DNA from: Bacillota bacterium
Lineage (GTDB): Bacteria; Bacillota; Clostridia; Christensenellales; SZUA-584
Direction of reading: 5' to 3'
Length of the DNA: 64,000 nucleotides
NCBI GenBank assembly: GCA_023408075.1
Contig: JAEYKW010000011.1
Location: forward strand, 66,709 to 130,708
Of this stretch, positions 16,465 through 25,109 are shown piece by piece. Both the position numbers and the translations under genes were made by a program. Below the pieces are notes generated by a model, which saw only the letters and a list, made by a program, of their open reading frames with translations, had not been told where the DNA came from and did no database searches. Positions within the stretch are counted from its first letter, which is position 1, and each line of letters opens with the position of its first letter.

Positions 16465-16782
16465 ATGAACAAGATTGGTGTCGTGGGCGATTTGGACAGC
16501 ATCATCGGCTTTAAAACGCTCGGTATCGATGTGTATCCGGCGACGGGAACCGAAGTGACCGCCGTACTCAACCGGCTTGCCACCAGTGGATACGCAATTA
16601 TTTTCGTGACCGAACAAGCCGCCGAAACGGCCGTCGAGACAATTGACCGCTATAAGACATCGCCTTTCCCCGCGATTATCCCCATCCCCGGCAATCGCGG
16701 CACAACAGGCTTTGGCATGAAGGGCATCCACGCAAACGTCGAGAAGGCGATCGGCGCGGACATCCTTTTTCAGGACGAATAA
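16465..16782 (+). CDS. V/A-type ATPase subunit F (NtpG)
   Basis: A 105-residue Rossmann-like shaft subunit, starting NKIGVVGDLDSIIGFKTLGIDVYPA, with the middle IIFVTEQAA and the phosphate-loop-like IIPIPGNRGTTGFG. It binds subunit D in the rotor stalk. Two ATG codons are adjacent; the second (16465) is six bases from GAGGA and is preferred. Naming differs between organisms (F in archaea and NtpG in Enterococcus). Confidence 0.9.
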   Translation: MNKIGVVGDLDSIIGFKTLGIDVYPATGTEVTAVLNRLATSGYAIIFVTEQAAETAVETIDRYKTSPFPAIIPIPGNRGTTGFGMKGIHANVEKAIGADILFQDE

Positions 16783-16827
16783 CCCGCGCGAAAAGCGCGC
16801 AAGAGATTATACAGGAAGGAAGAGCTT

Positions 16828-18600
16828 ATGGAAGGCAGAATCGTCAAGGTTTCCGGCCCCCTCATCGTTGCCAGCGGCCTTAAGGACAGCGAGATGTACG
16901 ATGTGGTGAGGGTCTCCGGCCAGCAGCTTATCGGCGAGATCATAGAGCTTCGGGGCGACATGGCCTCAATACAGGTGTATGAGGAGACAAGCGGCCTCGG
17001 GCCCGGAGAACCGGTGACGCCCACAGGCAGCCCACTCTCGGTGGAGCTCGCGCCCGGGCTCATTGAATCGATATTCGACGGTATTCAGCGTCCGCTCGAT
17101 AAGATCAGAGCCCTTGCGGGAGACCGCATCACGCGCGGCATCAACGTGTCTCCGCTCGATCACGAAAAGAAGTGGACATTCGTGCCGACCGCGAAGATCG
17201 GCGATACCGTTTCGACGGGCGATTTTTTAGGCTATGTACAGGAGACCACGCTCGTGAAGCATTACATCATGGTGCCGCCGAATACACAGGGCACGATCGA
17301 GTGGATTGCGGGCGGTGAAGCCACGATTACGGAGCCTGTTGCCAAGCTCAAAAACGGCAGCGACACAACAGATGTCGCAATGCTGCAGAGATGGCCGGTG
17401 CGCCGTGGGCGTCCGTTTGCCGAAAAACTGCCGCCGTCGGAGCCGATGATTACGGGCCAGCGCGTGATCGACACACTGTTCCCTGTCGCCAAAGGCGGCG
17501 TGGCTGCCGTGCCGGGGCCTTTCGGCAGCGGCAAAACGGTGGTGCAGCATCAGCTTGCCAAATGGGCCGACGCGGATATCATCGTCTACGTGGGGTGCGG
17601 CGAGCGCGGTAACGAGATGACCGACGTGCTCATGGAGTTCCCCGAGCTTAAAGACCCGCGCAGCGGCGAACCGCTCATGAAGCGCACGGTGCTGATCGCG
17701 AACACATCGGACATGCCGGTGGCGGCGCGCGAAGCATCGATCTACACAGGCATTACGATTGCGGAGTATTTCCGCGACATGGGATATAAGGTGGCCATCA
17801 TGGCTGATTCCACCTCGCGCTGGGCCGAGGCGCTGCGCGAAATGTCGGGACGTCTCGAGGAGATGCCGGGCGACGAAGGGTACCCGGCGTACCTGTCGTC
17901 GCGTCTTGCGGGCTTCTATGAACGCGCGGGCATTGTCAAAGCGCTCGGAAACGACGGTCGCATCGGCGCGGTCACAGCCATCGGTGCGGTATCGCCGCCC
18001 GGCGGCGATATTTCGGAGCCCGTCTCGCAAGCCACGCTGCGCATTGTCAAGGTGTTCTGGGGGCTTTCCGCCCAGCTCGCCTACAAACGCCATTTCCCCG
18101 CCATCGACTGGCTCACATCGTACTCGCTGTATCTTGACCGCTTGACAGGTTGGTTTGATACGAACGTCTCACACGAATGGGTGGTGCTGCGGCAAAAAAC
18201 GATGCAGCTGCTTCAGGAAGAAGCCGAGCTGGAGGAAATCGTCCGGCTCGTCGGCGTGGACGCGCTGTCTTTGAAAGACCGCTTAAAGCTTGAGACTGCG
18301 CGCAGCATCCGTGAGGATTATCTGCATCAGAATGCGTTCCACGATACCGATACCTATACGTCTCTAAACAAGCAATACGGCATATTAAAGCTCATCCTCT
18401 TATGGGGCGAGCTTGGCGAAAAGGCGCTGGCTGCCGGTGCGTTGCTCTCTAAAATCACAACGTTGCCCGTGCGTGAGGAAATCGGCCGCGCGAAGTATGT
18501 CGCCGAAAAAGACACAGCGGAGAAATTTTCAGCCATCACGCAGAATCTGGAGAACCAGATGAACGCGTTATATGAGGAAGGTGGGATAGACGTTGCTTAA
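16828..18600 (+). CDS. ntpA: V/A-type ATPase catalytic subunit A
   Basis: A 590-residue catalytic subunit. The N-terminal beta barrel (1-75) is followed by the non-homologous bulge of A subunits, then the P-loop GPFGSGKT near residue 231, the catalytic GCGERGNEM just after it, the MADSTSRWAEALRE block, and GAVSPPGGDISEPV. These separate it from the non-catalytic B subunit. It hydrolyses ATP to drive rotation. The 3' end overlaps the start of subunit B by eight bases. An AAGGAAG site precedes the ATG. Confidence 0.98.
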   Translation: MEGRIVKVSGPLIVASGLKDSEMYDVVRVSGQQLIGEIIELRGDMASIQVYEETSGLGPGEPVTPTGSPLSVELAPGLIESIFDGIQRPLDKIRALAGDRITRGINVSPLDHEKKWTFVPTAKIGDTVSTGDFLGYVQETTLVKHYIMVPPNTQGTIEWIAGGEATITEPVAKLKNGSDTTDVAMLQRWPVRRGRPFAEKLPPSEPMITGQRVIDTLFPVAKGGVAAVPGPFGSGKTVVQHQLAKWADADIIVYVGCGERGNEMTDVLMEFPELKDPRSGEPLMKRTVLIANTSDMPVAAREASIYTGITIAEYFRDMGYKVAIMADSTSRWAEALREMSGRLEEMPGDEGYPAYLSSRLAGFYERAGIVKALGNDGRIGAVTAIGAVSPPGGDISEPVSQATLRIVKVFWGLSAQLAYKRHFPAIDWLTSYSLYLDRLTGWFDTNVSHEWVVLRQKTMQLLQEEAELEEIVRLVGVDALSLKDRLKLETARSIREDYLHQNAFHDTDTYTSLNKQYGILKLILLWGELGEKALAAGALLSKITTLPVREEIGRAKYVAEKDTAEKFSAITQNLENQMNALYEEGGIDVA

Positions 18601-19972
18601 AGAATACCGCACGATCAGCGAGGTTGTCGGCCCTCTCATGCTCGTCGAGGGCGTCAGCGGCGTCAAATACGACGAACTTGTGGAAATCGTCCAGCAGAGC
18701 GGCGAAACACGACGCGGCAAGGTGCTCGAAATCAACGGCGACAAGGCACTCGTACAGCTGTTTGAAAGCTCTCAGGGCCTCAAGATTTCCACCTCCAAAG
18801 CGAGGTTCCTCGGGCGCAGCATTGAGCTTGCGGTGTCGTACGACATGCTCGGGCGCGTATTCGACGGCATGGGCGAACCGATTGACAACGGCCCCGCCAT
18901 CATCCCCGAAAAACGCATGGACATCAACGGCGCACCGATTAACCCGGCGGCGCGCGATTACCCGGAGGAGTTCATACAGACGGGCATTTCCGCGATTGAC
19001 GGGCTTAACACGCTCGTGCGCGGGCAGAAGCTGCCCGTGTTTTCAGGCTCCGGTTTGCCGCATGCGAGCCTTGCCGCGCAGATAGCGCGTCAGGCGAAGG
19101 TGCTCGGCGGCGAGTCGAACTTCGCGGTGGTGTTCGCCGCGGTCGGCATCACGTTTGAGGAAGCCGATTTCTTTATCAGCGATTTTAAAAAGACGGGCGC
19201 GATTGACCGTACCGTGCTTTTCATCAACCTCGCGGATGATCCCGCCATCGAGCGTATTTCCACGCCGCGCATGGCGCTGACAGCCGCCGAATATCTTGCG
19301 TACGAGAAAAACCTGCACGTGCTCGTCATCATCACGGATATCACGAACTATGCCGAAGCGCTGCGCGAGGTTTCCGCCGCAAGAAAGGAAGTGCCGGGCC
19401 GCAGAGGCTATCCCGGCTACCTCTATACCGACCTTGCGACGATGTACGAGCGCGCAGGCCGCATCAAGGGCCGCGAAGGCTCCGTCACACAGATACCGAT
19501 ACTCTCGATGCCCGAAGACGACAAAACGCACCCGATCCCCGATCTCACGGGCTACATCACCGAAGGGCAGATCATACTCTCACGCGAGCTGCTAAGAAAG
19601 GGCGTTACGCCGCCTATCGATGTGCTGCCGTCGCTCTCACGCCTTAAAGACAAGGGCATCGGCAAGGGCAAAACGCGTGAGGACCACGCGGACACAATGA
19701 ACCAGCTGTTTGCGGCGTACGCACGCGGCAAGGATGCGAAGGAGCTCTCTGTGATACTCGGCGAGGCGGCGCTGTCTGATGTGGATAAGCTTTATGCGAA
19801 ATTCGCGGATGCGTTTGAGAAGAAATACGTTTCGCAGGGCTATGAGACCAACCGCACGATTGAAGAAACGCTTAATCTCGGGTGGCGGCTCTTAAAGATT
19901 CTGCCCAAATCGGAGCTCAAGCGTATCAAGGACGAATATATAGAAAAATACCTGCCGGCGGACGAGGATTAG
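18593..19972 (+). CDS. ntpB: V/A-type ATPase subunit B
   Basis: A 459-residue non-catalytic nucleotide-binding subunit. It begins LKEYRTISEVVGPLMLVEGV. The P-loop position reads SGSGLPHASLAAQIARQ, without the GKT needed for catalysis, as normal for B subunits. RRGYPGYLYTDLATMYERAGR is the strongest family signature. The start codon is TTG 18593, inside the end of subunit A and after GGTGGGA, so translation is coupled. Length is normal. Confidence 0.97.
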   Translation: MLKEYRTISEVVGPLMLVEGVSGVKYDELVEIVQQSGETRRGKVLEINGDKALVQLFESSQGLKISTSKARFLGRSIELAVSYDMLGRVFDGMGEPIDNGPAIIPEKRMDINGAPINPAARDYPEEFIQTGISAIDGLNTLVRGQKLPVFSGSGLPHASLAAQIARQAKVLGGESNFAVVFAAVGITFEEADFFISDFKKTGAIDRTVLFINLADDPAIERISTPRMALTAAEYLAYEKNLHVLVIITDITNYAEALREVSAARKEVPGRRGYPGYLYTDLATMYERAGRIKGREGSVTQIPILSMPEDDKTHPIPDLTGYITEGQIILSRELLRKGVTPPIDVLPSLSRLKDKGIGKGKTREDHADTMNQLFAAYARGKDAKELSVILGEAALSDVDKLYAKFADAFEKKYVSQGYETNRTIEETLNLGWRLLKILPKSELKRIKDEYIEKYLPADED

Positions 19973-19975
19973 ACA

Positions 19976-20614
19976 ATGGCTGTTTTACGAGTGAACCCGA
20001 CGCGTATGGAGCTGACCAAGCTTAAGAAGCGCTTGGTGACGGCCACGCGGGGGCACAAGCTGTTAAAGGACAAACGCGACGAAATGGTGCGCCAGTTTAT
20101 GCTGCTGATTCGCCGCAACAAGGCGCTGCGCGAAGAGGTGGAGGCGGCGCTGAGCGCCGCTCTCTCAGGGTTTGTGCTCGCGCGCGTCGCCATGTCGAAA
20201 GATACAATGGACGAAGCGCTGATGTATCCGGTGCGCGAGGTGGAGTTGTCCATCAGCCGCGCAAACATCATGAGCGTCGATGTCCCCAAAATCAGCTACA
20301 AAGAAAAAAAGCAGGAGCGTTCCTTTTTTCCGTATGGCTTGCTGAGCACCTCGGCCGAGCTCGACAACGCGACAACCAAGCTTTCCGGTGTGCTGCCGCA
20401 GATGGTAGAGCTCACAGAACTCGAAAAGACATGCAACATGCTGGCGGACGAAATTGAGAAAACGCGCCGGCGCGTCAATGCGCTTGAATACGTGATGATC
20501 CCGCAGCTGCAGGAAACCATCCGTTATATCCGCATGAAGCTCGATGAAAACGAGCGCGGCAACTTGACGCGGCTCATGAAGACCAAGGACATGATTGCCA
20601 AACGGGAGGCTTAA
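19976..20614 (+). CDS. ntpD: V/A-type ATPase subunit D
   Basis: A 212-residue central-shaft subunit made of a long antiparallel coiled coil. The family N-terminus RVNPTRMELTKLKKRLVTATRGHKLLKDKRDEM and the C-terminal RRRVNALEYVMIPQLQETIRYI are both clear. It begins three bases after the subunit B stop, with the ribosome site inside the B 3' end. It is the last recognisable ATPase subunit in the operon. Confidence 0.96.
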   Translation: MAVLRVNPTRMELTKLKKRLVTATRGHKLLKDKRDEMVRQFMLLIRRNKALREEVEAALSAALSGFVLARVAMSKDTMDEALMYPVREVELSISRANIMSVDVPKISYKEKKQERSFFPYGLLSTSAELDNATTKLSGVLPQMVELTELEKTCNMLADEIEKTRRRVNALEYVMIPQLQETIRYIRMKLDENERGNLTRLMKTKDMIAKREA

Positions 20615-20657
20615 ATACAAGAAGAGGTCATATTCTTTTTTGAAAGAGGGGATATAC

Positions 20658-21152
20658 GTGAAAATAAAGTCACTATATCTGATGCTTTGCGTGATACCGT
20701 TGCTCACATTTCTTGGCTGCGGGTCGGTAGAAACTGCCGCATCGGTAAGCGACCCCGCTTCTCCAACTGCGTTCGCATACGACGGCAGCATCATCAGCAC
20801 CCTGCTCGACCGCATCATGGCTTCACCAAACAAAGTTGAATCGTTTCCCGTGCAGGTGACAAGCGCGGAGCTTGTCCGGCAGGGCTGCCTCATTCATTAC
20901 GACAAACTCGCCTACAATGAAAACTACGTGCGCGGCAGCTCGGATCCCGCAGAATCTTATTTCTACAACGAAGAGGAGCTTGACGAACAAACCGCCGTCT
21001 ACGACGCTTATTTGAGCAGCTCCAAAGTGGATTCGCCCTATCTCGATAAAAGCTACGTGGATTATATCAAAGCCAAAAAGAGCGGCGCCCCTTTCACACT
21101 GTATTGGCTGGACGGTCAGGTGATTTTCGTCAGCGAGATCAAAATTCCATAA
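20658..21152 (+). CDS. Small lipoprotein of unknown function
   Basis: A 164-residue predicted lipoprotein. GTG 20658 lies seven bases after GAGGGG and gives a short signal peptide with lipobox LTFLGC (Cys near residue 16); the longer frame upstream has no ribosome site and would bury the signal. The mature part is acidic, with no recognised domain. It is 43 bases from ntpD with no terminator between them, and the terminator at 21229 follows, so it is probably the last gene of the ATPase transcript. Confidence 0.7.
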   Translation: MKIKSLYLMLCVIPLLTFLGCGSVETAASVSDPASPTAFAYDGSIISTLLDRIMASPNKVESFPVQVTSAELVRQGCLIHYDKLAYNENYVRGSSDPAESYFYNEEELDEQTAVYDAYLSSSKVDSPYLDKSYVDYIKAKKSGAPFTLYWLDGQVIFVSEIKIP

Positions 21153-21228
21153 GCATTCTCTCCATCAAATAGCCACCAGATCTGATGTACGATCTCTCTC
21201 GATGAGCGAGGCTTTATCAAAGAAAAAT

Positions 21229-21253
21229 GCTCCGATATCGGGAGCTTTTTTTT
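21229..21253 (+). terminator. Terminator of the upp-V-ATPase-lipoprotein transcript
   Basis: GCTCC (21229-21233)/GGAGC (21241-21245) around a short loop followed by eight T residues. Confidence 0.88.
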
Positions 21254-21477
21254 GCATCGCCCTATGAATGTGTCTTTCCTTAGAGGAAGTTATCAACGCA
21301 AGCTTGCTTTATTGCCTGCATCAACAACACTTAGCCTACGACCACTGAGGCAGTCTCGATTGGGTCTGCTTAACAAAAAGCAATCCTCTGTCACGCGGTG
21401 CGTGAAGCATAGGCAAATCGCATCTATTGATTCCTTCCGAGGGGAGATTTTTATAGCGGACTTTATTGCTTCTTTGT

Positions 21478-21524
21478 TAATCCTCAGTCAGCAAAGCTGG
21501 CGCTTCTTTTCCAAGGAGCCTTAC
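21478..21524 (+). repeat. Eroded copy of a dispersed intergenic repeat
   Basis: The sequence has the order CCTCAGTCAGC, short loop, GCTGGCGCTTC, TTTTCCAAGGAGCC. This matches the plan of the copy at 59738: a CCTCA(T)CAGTC start, an inverted GCC/GGC-type core, then a CCCTC/GAGGGG-like hairpin. Sequence is diverged. Confidence 0.5.
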
Positions 21525-21592
21525 ACCCGCAATCATACTGTATTTCCGGGCTTCATAAAATAATACGAAATATATAAAAGGAGCGTTACCAT

Positions 21593-22093
21593 ATGGATAC
21601 CGGAAACGTCAGCCTTGATTATGCCGTCAGCAAGGCTTTTGAAGGCCGATATTATATCGGCCATACACCTGTTCTGCCGCTCACATCCACCGCATGGGGC
21701 GCGCTGCTGAATCCCGTCGATTCTTCCATGAACCTGTACGTCAGAGTATTCACCGTTTCGAATTACTCGGCTACCGCATTCCAATCGCAGGTTTGGCTCG
21801 GCGCTTCGCTCGAAAATGCGGAAGTCTCTCCGCATGTGTCGCCGTCCAATATCGCGAAAAAGCCGCTTCGGGATCCGTACGTGCGCCTGCTTTACGCAGC
21901 CAGCTCAAGCCAGCCGTCATGCGGCGTCAGCCTGCTCTCGCGCATAGCGCAGCCAAACGCGACTGTTGTGGCCGAATACGACGGCGAGATCGTGGTACCG
22001 CCCGGCTCATCGTTTGCGGTTTACCTGTTTTCCCCGGGCAGCCAGCGGATTAATGCCGAGCTCGCGTTCGGCTGGTGGGAGGAGTACGCGTAA
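21593..22093 (+). CDS. Hypothetical protein, DUF6143-like
   Basis: A 166-residue protein without signal peptide or transmembrane segment. The chain is rich in beta strands, Ser, Pro and aromatics; notable stretches are GRYYIGHTPVLPL, WGALLNPVDSSMNLYVRVFTVSNYSA and the C-terminal INAELAFGWWEEYA. The pattern resembles the DUF6143 family of spore-forming Firmicutes as remembered, but this could not be checked. The ATG follows AAAGGAG. It converges with ypeB, ending two bases from it. Function is unknown. Confidence 0.7.
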   Translation: MDTGNVSLDYAVSKAFEGRYYIGHTPVLPLTSTAWGALLNPVDSSMNLYVRVFTVSNYSATAFQSQVWLGASLENAEVSPHVSPSNIAKKPLRDPYVRLLYAASSSQPSCGVSLLSRIAQPNATVVAEYDGEIVVPPGSSFAVYLFSPGSQRINAELAFGWWEEYA

Positions 22094-22095
22094 AA

Positions 22096-23418
22096 CTACA
22101 TCACAAGCGTACCGTTGTTTGTGTGCTGGATCATGAAGATATCCTCCTGCACGCCTGTTTGCGCGTTGACATAGATGATAAAGTCCTGACCGTCCATCGC
22201 GCCGGTGAACTCCCAGCACACCTTTTCCTCGTTCGTATCCATCGGTATCAGCGCGAGGCGCACAGCCTGCACCTGAATGCCGGCGGTAAGCATTTGCCGG
22301 GCTTGTTCCTGCGTGAGCGCGGAGGGAGCCAGCGTACGTGATTTATGCGACATCAGATAATTGTGCGCGTCGATGCCCACCACAGTGGCCGTCGGAATAT
22401 CCACCCAAACCTTGATGAGATCGGGATACAGCACGATATTGTCCAGCATCGGCGCAAGGTTGATGACCGCCATGCCGTCGTAAAACTGCGCATAGCTTGC
22501 CGCGCTCGGCCCGTATCCTTTGTCAATCAGATACTGCTGCGCCGCGTCCGCGAGCTGCGCGTATTTTTCATCGGTGGGCACGGCGGAAATTCCGCCGCCC
22601 ATGGCGGCCATGTACCAGAGCACCTGAGACCCTTGCTTGCTGATATAGATTTCAAAATTCGCCGCGTCCTTAGTGCCCGTAAAGCCAAAGCTTGGGATCA
22701 CGCCGTCCTGATCGCCCGCGTCCGTGAGCGCAGACACATCAATGCCTAAGAACTGAGCGGCGGTTTGGGCGGCCTGCTCGCGCGATACCTCAAAGCCACC
22801 GAGGCCTTCAGGCTGTTTGTCCTCGGTGCTTTCCGAAAACGGCCCGTCGTAAACGAGGCGCGGAAACTGTTGGTTTGTAAAATCGAGGTTGCCCGCCTGT
22901 TCATCCGACGCGAGAAACACCTCCTCCGCAAACCCGCCGTCACTCGGATATCCGCTGCTCCACATCGTATTCAGTTCGTCATATACCTCGCTGCACGATG
23001 AAGCCAGCTGCTGAATCTGGCCAAAATCGTCCTGCGTGAGCGCCTCTCCGCGCGCGAGCTTGTCCGTCAGATAACGGCAATAGTCTCCCGTACGGTTGAC
23101 AAACTGCGTGAGCGTTGATGTGCCCGTAAACGATACGGGCAGCGCCGCGAGCGAGCTTTCGGTATCGCCCGTCTGCCGCCAGACGTCCATCAGCAGCATC
23201 GTATACTGGTTGACGCCGTATGAGGCCTTGAGCTTGTAGAGCTTCGCTTCAAGACTCGTCACATCCGTCATCAGCTGCTCAAACGATTTGGTATAAAGCG
23301 CGCCGAGCTGGTTTTTAAGCGATTGCTTTTGGCTGTGAAACACGATGGTGGTCACCGTCAGCGCCACAATCAGTACGCCTGCCGCTGCCGCAGCGATAAT
23401 TTTGTACACTCTTTTCAT
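22096..23418 (-). CDS. ypeB: Germination protein YpeB
   Basis: A 440-residue protein with one N-terminal transmembrane anchor (residues 7-27), a helical domain to about residue 200, and C-terminal PepSY-like repeats (VSREQAAQTAAQFLGIDVSAL, then ALTQEQARQMLTAGIQVQAVRLALIP). YpeB is needed in spores to localise and stabilise the cortex-lytic enzyme SleB. It follows sleB by nine bases on the same strand, the usual pairing. It is expected to be made in the forespore under sigma-G; the promoter could not be identified. Confidence 0.94.
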   Translation of the reverse strand: MKRVYKIIAAAAAGVLIVALTVTTIVFHSQKQSLKNQLGALYTKSFEQLMTDVTSLEAKLYKLKASYGVNQYTMLLMDVWRQTGDTESSLAALPVSFTGTSTLTQFVNRTGDYCRYLTDKLARGEALTQDDFGQIQQLASSCSEVYDELNTMWSSGYPSDGGFAEEVFLASDEQAGNLDFTNQQFPRLVYDGPFSESTEDKQPEGLGGFEVSREQAAQTAAQFLGIDVSALTDAGDQDGVIPSFGFTGTKDAANFEIYISKQGSQVLWYMAAMGGGISAVPTDEKYAQLADAAQQYLIDKGYGPSAASYAQFYDGMAVINLAPMLDNIVLYPDLIKVWVDIPTATVVGIDAHNYLMSHKSRTLAPSALTQEQARQMLTAGIQVQAVRLALIPMDTNEEKVCWEFTGAMDGQDFIIYVNAQTGVQEDIFMIQHTNNGTLVM

Positions 23419-23427
23419 GTTGCCCTC

Positions 23428-24090
23428 CTAGCTGCAGAAAACATGGTCGCCGATGGTGCAGATCACCGGGCGCGACCGGATGTATTTGTTGCTGGTCTTG
23501 GCCGGGTTGTAGTAAAACAGCGCACCGCCCGAAGGGTCCCAGCCGTTCAGCGCGTCCCTTGCCGCGCGCAGTGAGCTTTCATCGGGCGCGAGGTTAATTT
23601 GCCCGTCATCCACCACCGAGAACGCACCGCTTTGGTAAATCACCTTCGCAATGCTGTTGGGGAACAGCGAGCTTTCCACGCGGTTCAAAACCACCGCTGC
23701 CACAGCCACCATGCCCTTATATGGTTCGCCGCGTGCCTCGCCATGTACGAGCTTCGCGAGCAGATACACGTCCTTTTCGCTTGAGCCGCCGCCGCTTGCC
23801 CCGGAAGGGGCTTGAACACCAAGCTTTTCCGCCGTCTGCGCGCCCACGATGCCGTCCACCGTGATGCCGTGTTTCTTTTGAAACGCGATCACGGCGTCCT
23901 GCGTCTGAGCGCCGTAGTATCCGTCCACAGTCCCCTTGTAATAGCCCCAGTCTTTAAGCCGCTGCTGAATCTCCCTGATCGCGTCGCCGCTCGAGCCCAT
24001 TTTGTACGACGCGACAGGTACCGCAACCGAACAGCTGCAAAACAAAACCGCAAGCAATATCAATGCGAGCGGTTTTAGTTTCTTTCTCAT
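23428..24090 (-). CDS. sleB: Spore cortex-lytic enzyme SleB
   Basis: A 220-residue exported enzyme. A signal sequence with Cys-rich end (LFCSCSVAV) is followed by a peptidoglycan-binding domain (residues 35-90: GDAIREIQQRLKDWGYYKGTVDGYYGAQT) and a SleB/hydrolase_2 domain (110-220) in which LVHGEARGEP carries the catalytic Glu and AAVVLNRV the following helix. It is a lytic transglycosylase that degrades cortex at germination. The neighbour ypeB is its partner. Confidence 0.95.
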   Translation of the reverse strand: MRKKLKPLALILLAVLFCSCSVAVPVASYKMGSSGDAIREIQQRLKDWGYYKGTVDGYYGAQTQDAVIAFQKKHGITVDGIVGAQTAEKLGVQAPSGASGGGSSEKDVYLLAKLVHGEARGEPYKGMVAVAAVVLNRVESSLFPNSIAKVIYQSGAFSVVDDGQINLAPDESSLRAARDALNGWDPSGGALFYYNPAKTSNKYIRSRPVICTIGDHVFCS

Positions 24091-24125
24091 TTCGCCGGTC
24101 TCCTTGATGCAAGATGTACGGCAGT

Positions 24126-24650
24126 TTATCCAAACAGGCTTCCAAAGAGCTCCGCGAAGAACGATGTGTATTCCACCTGTGTTTCACCGTCGTCAAGCCC
24201 ATCAATCTCCGTGAGGCAGAGCGGGGGAAACATTACGCACCACCAGTTGTGTCCTTCTCCCTTGCCCAGCGTCACTCTCAATGCCTGATAGTCGCCTTCG
24301 GGGTATGTCACGTCCTGATAGGTTCTTTCGGGGAAGTGGAACGTGCCCACCTGTGCCGTGGCCGTGTAATCAAATCCGTTCGCGGCCAGCGTTTCATTTG
24401 CCGTCTTTTCTATTATCTCAAGGTTGTTTTCGATATATGCGCGCGCTTCCTGCGCGTTTGTGCATGTGAGAATGCCGTCTTTTGTGGCTTCGAGCACCGC
24501 GTCACGCACCTGCATTTTCACCTGCTGATCCGCATCGCTGTCTGAATTCGCGATGACGTGCAGGCGAAACGGTGTGGGCGCGCACGCGCTCATGAGCAGC
24601 ACCAGCGCCATCACGATTGCAAGCGCCGAGAGCTTTTTATTTGTGGTCAT
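24126..24650 (-). CDS. spoIIR: Stage II sporulation protein R
   Basis: A 174-residue exported protein. A signal peptide ends at LLMSACAPTPF; then RLHVIANSDSDADQQVKMQVRDAVLE, the strongest SpoIIR signature, and YPEGDYQALRVTLGKGEGHNWWCVMFPPLC, the second family block. SpoIIR is made in the forespore and crosses the septum to trigger SpoIIGA processing of pro-sigma-E in the mother cell. Its presence indicates true endosporulation. It lies 35 bases upstream of sleB on the same strand. Confidence 0.96.
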   Translation of the reverse strand: MTTNKKLSALAIVMALVLLMSACAPTPFRLHVIANSDSDADQQVKMQVRDAVLEATKDGILTCTNAQEARAYIENNLEIIEKTANETLAANGFDYTATAQVGTFHFPERTYQDVTYPEGDYQALRVTLGKGEGHNWWCVMFPPLCLTEIDGLDDGETQVEYTSFFAELFGSLFG

Positions 24651-25109
24651 TGTTCCTTACCTTTTGTATCAGTGTCATATATATGCGCTATCAATTATGA
24701 CCACATACACAAATTATATACATGAGCTGTCTTTTTATCGCGAGACCATCTGATTGTCCATATTTTTTAATAACCGCACTGTTACCACTTATTGCTTATG
24801 GACGAAAGCGTCTCCGATTATCGTCCGTCATACGGTGAGAAATATGCCACAGATAGATTTGTTAATTCGTGTCTATCTCAAGTCGTTGTCACAGTCCTTC
24901 TTTTATCCCACTTGGTTTACAAACGCATATCATCTGCCGACTCATTAGAGCCAATGTGACCATCTGATAAAATATTTCCGCAACATGCCATAATTTGTTG
25001 ATTATGGCCTTAAACTTGTGTGTATTTTATTGATATATCATTCATTTGCTATTTCTCTACGCAAAGCTTTTGTGCTATAATGGTCTGTGAAAATTTTAAG
25101 GAGGCCAAA
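24651..25109. other. AT-rich divergent intergenic region
   Basis: These 459 bases separate spoIIR from the DUF1934 gene. They hold a perfect 8-bp inverted repeat GCCATAAT-ttgttg-ATTATGGC (24987-25008) and the promoter at 25073-25081. A frame at 24754-24948 has no ribosome site and no protein-like character. A sigma-F type promoter for spoIIR is expected here but was not found with confidence. Confidence 0.6.
25073..25081 (+). promoter_or_regulatory. Extended -10 promoter of the DUF1934 gene
   Basis: TGC directly before TATAAT (25076-25081). The -35 is weak. Predicted transcription start is about 10 bases before the AAGGAGG site. Confidence 0.6.

Larger units (their letters stand above)
21153..21592. 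other. Intergenic region with terminator and eroded repeat
   Basis: The 440 bases hold the terminator at 21229-21253 and an eroded repeat copy at 21478-21524. No credible gene was seen; the frame at 21252-21563 looks like translated repeat. The end carries AAAGGAG, the ribosome site of the next gene. Confidence 0.6.

Noticed and set aside
21252..21563. Possible gene before the DUF6143-like gene
   Set aside because: It overlaps a terminator tail and an eroded repeat and has no ribosome site.
24651..24720. Sigma-F promoter for spoIIR
   Set aside because: A GTATG and a GCATATATA stretch are present but the -10 does not match GGnnAnAnTA well enough to claim.
24754..24948. 64-codon + strand frame in the spoIIR-DUF1934 gap
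   Set aside because: AT-rich, unlike a protein in composition, no ribosome site.
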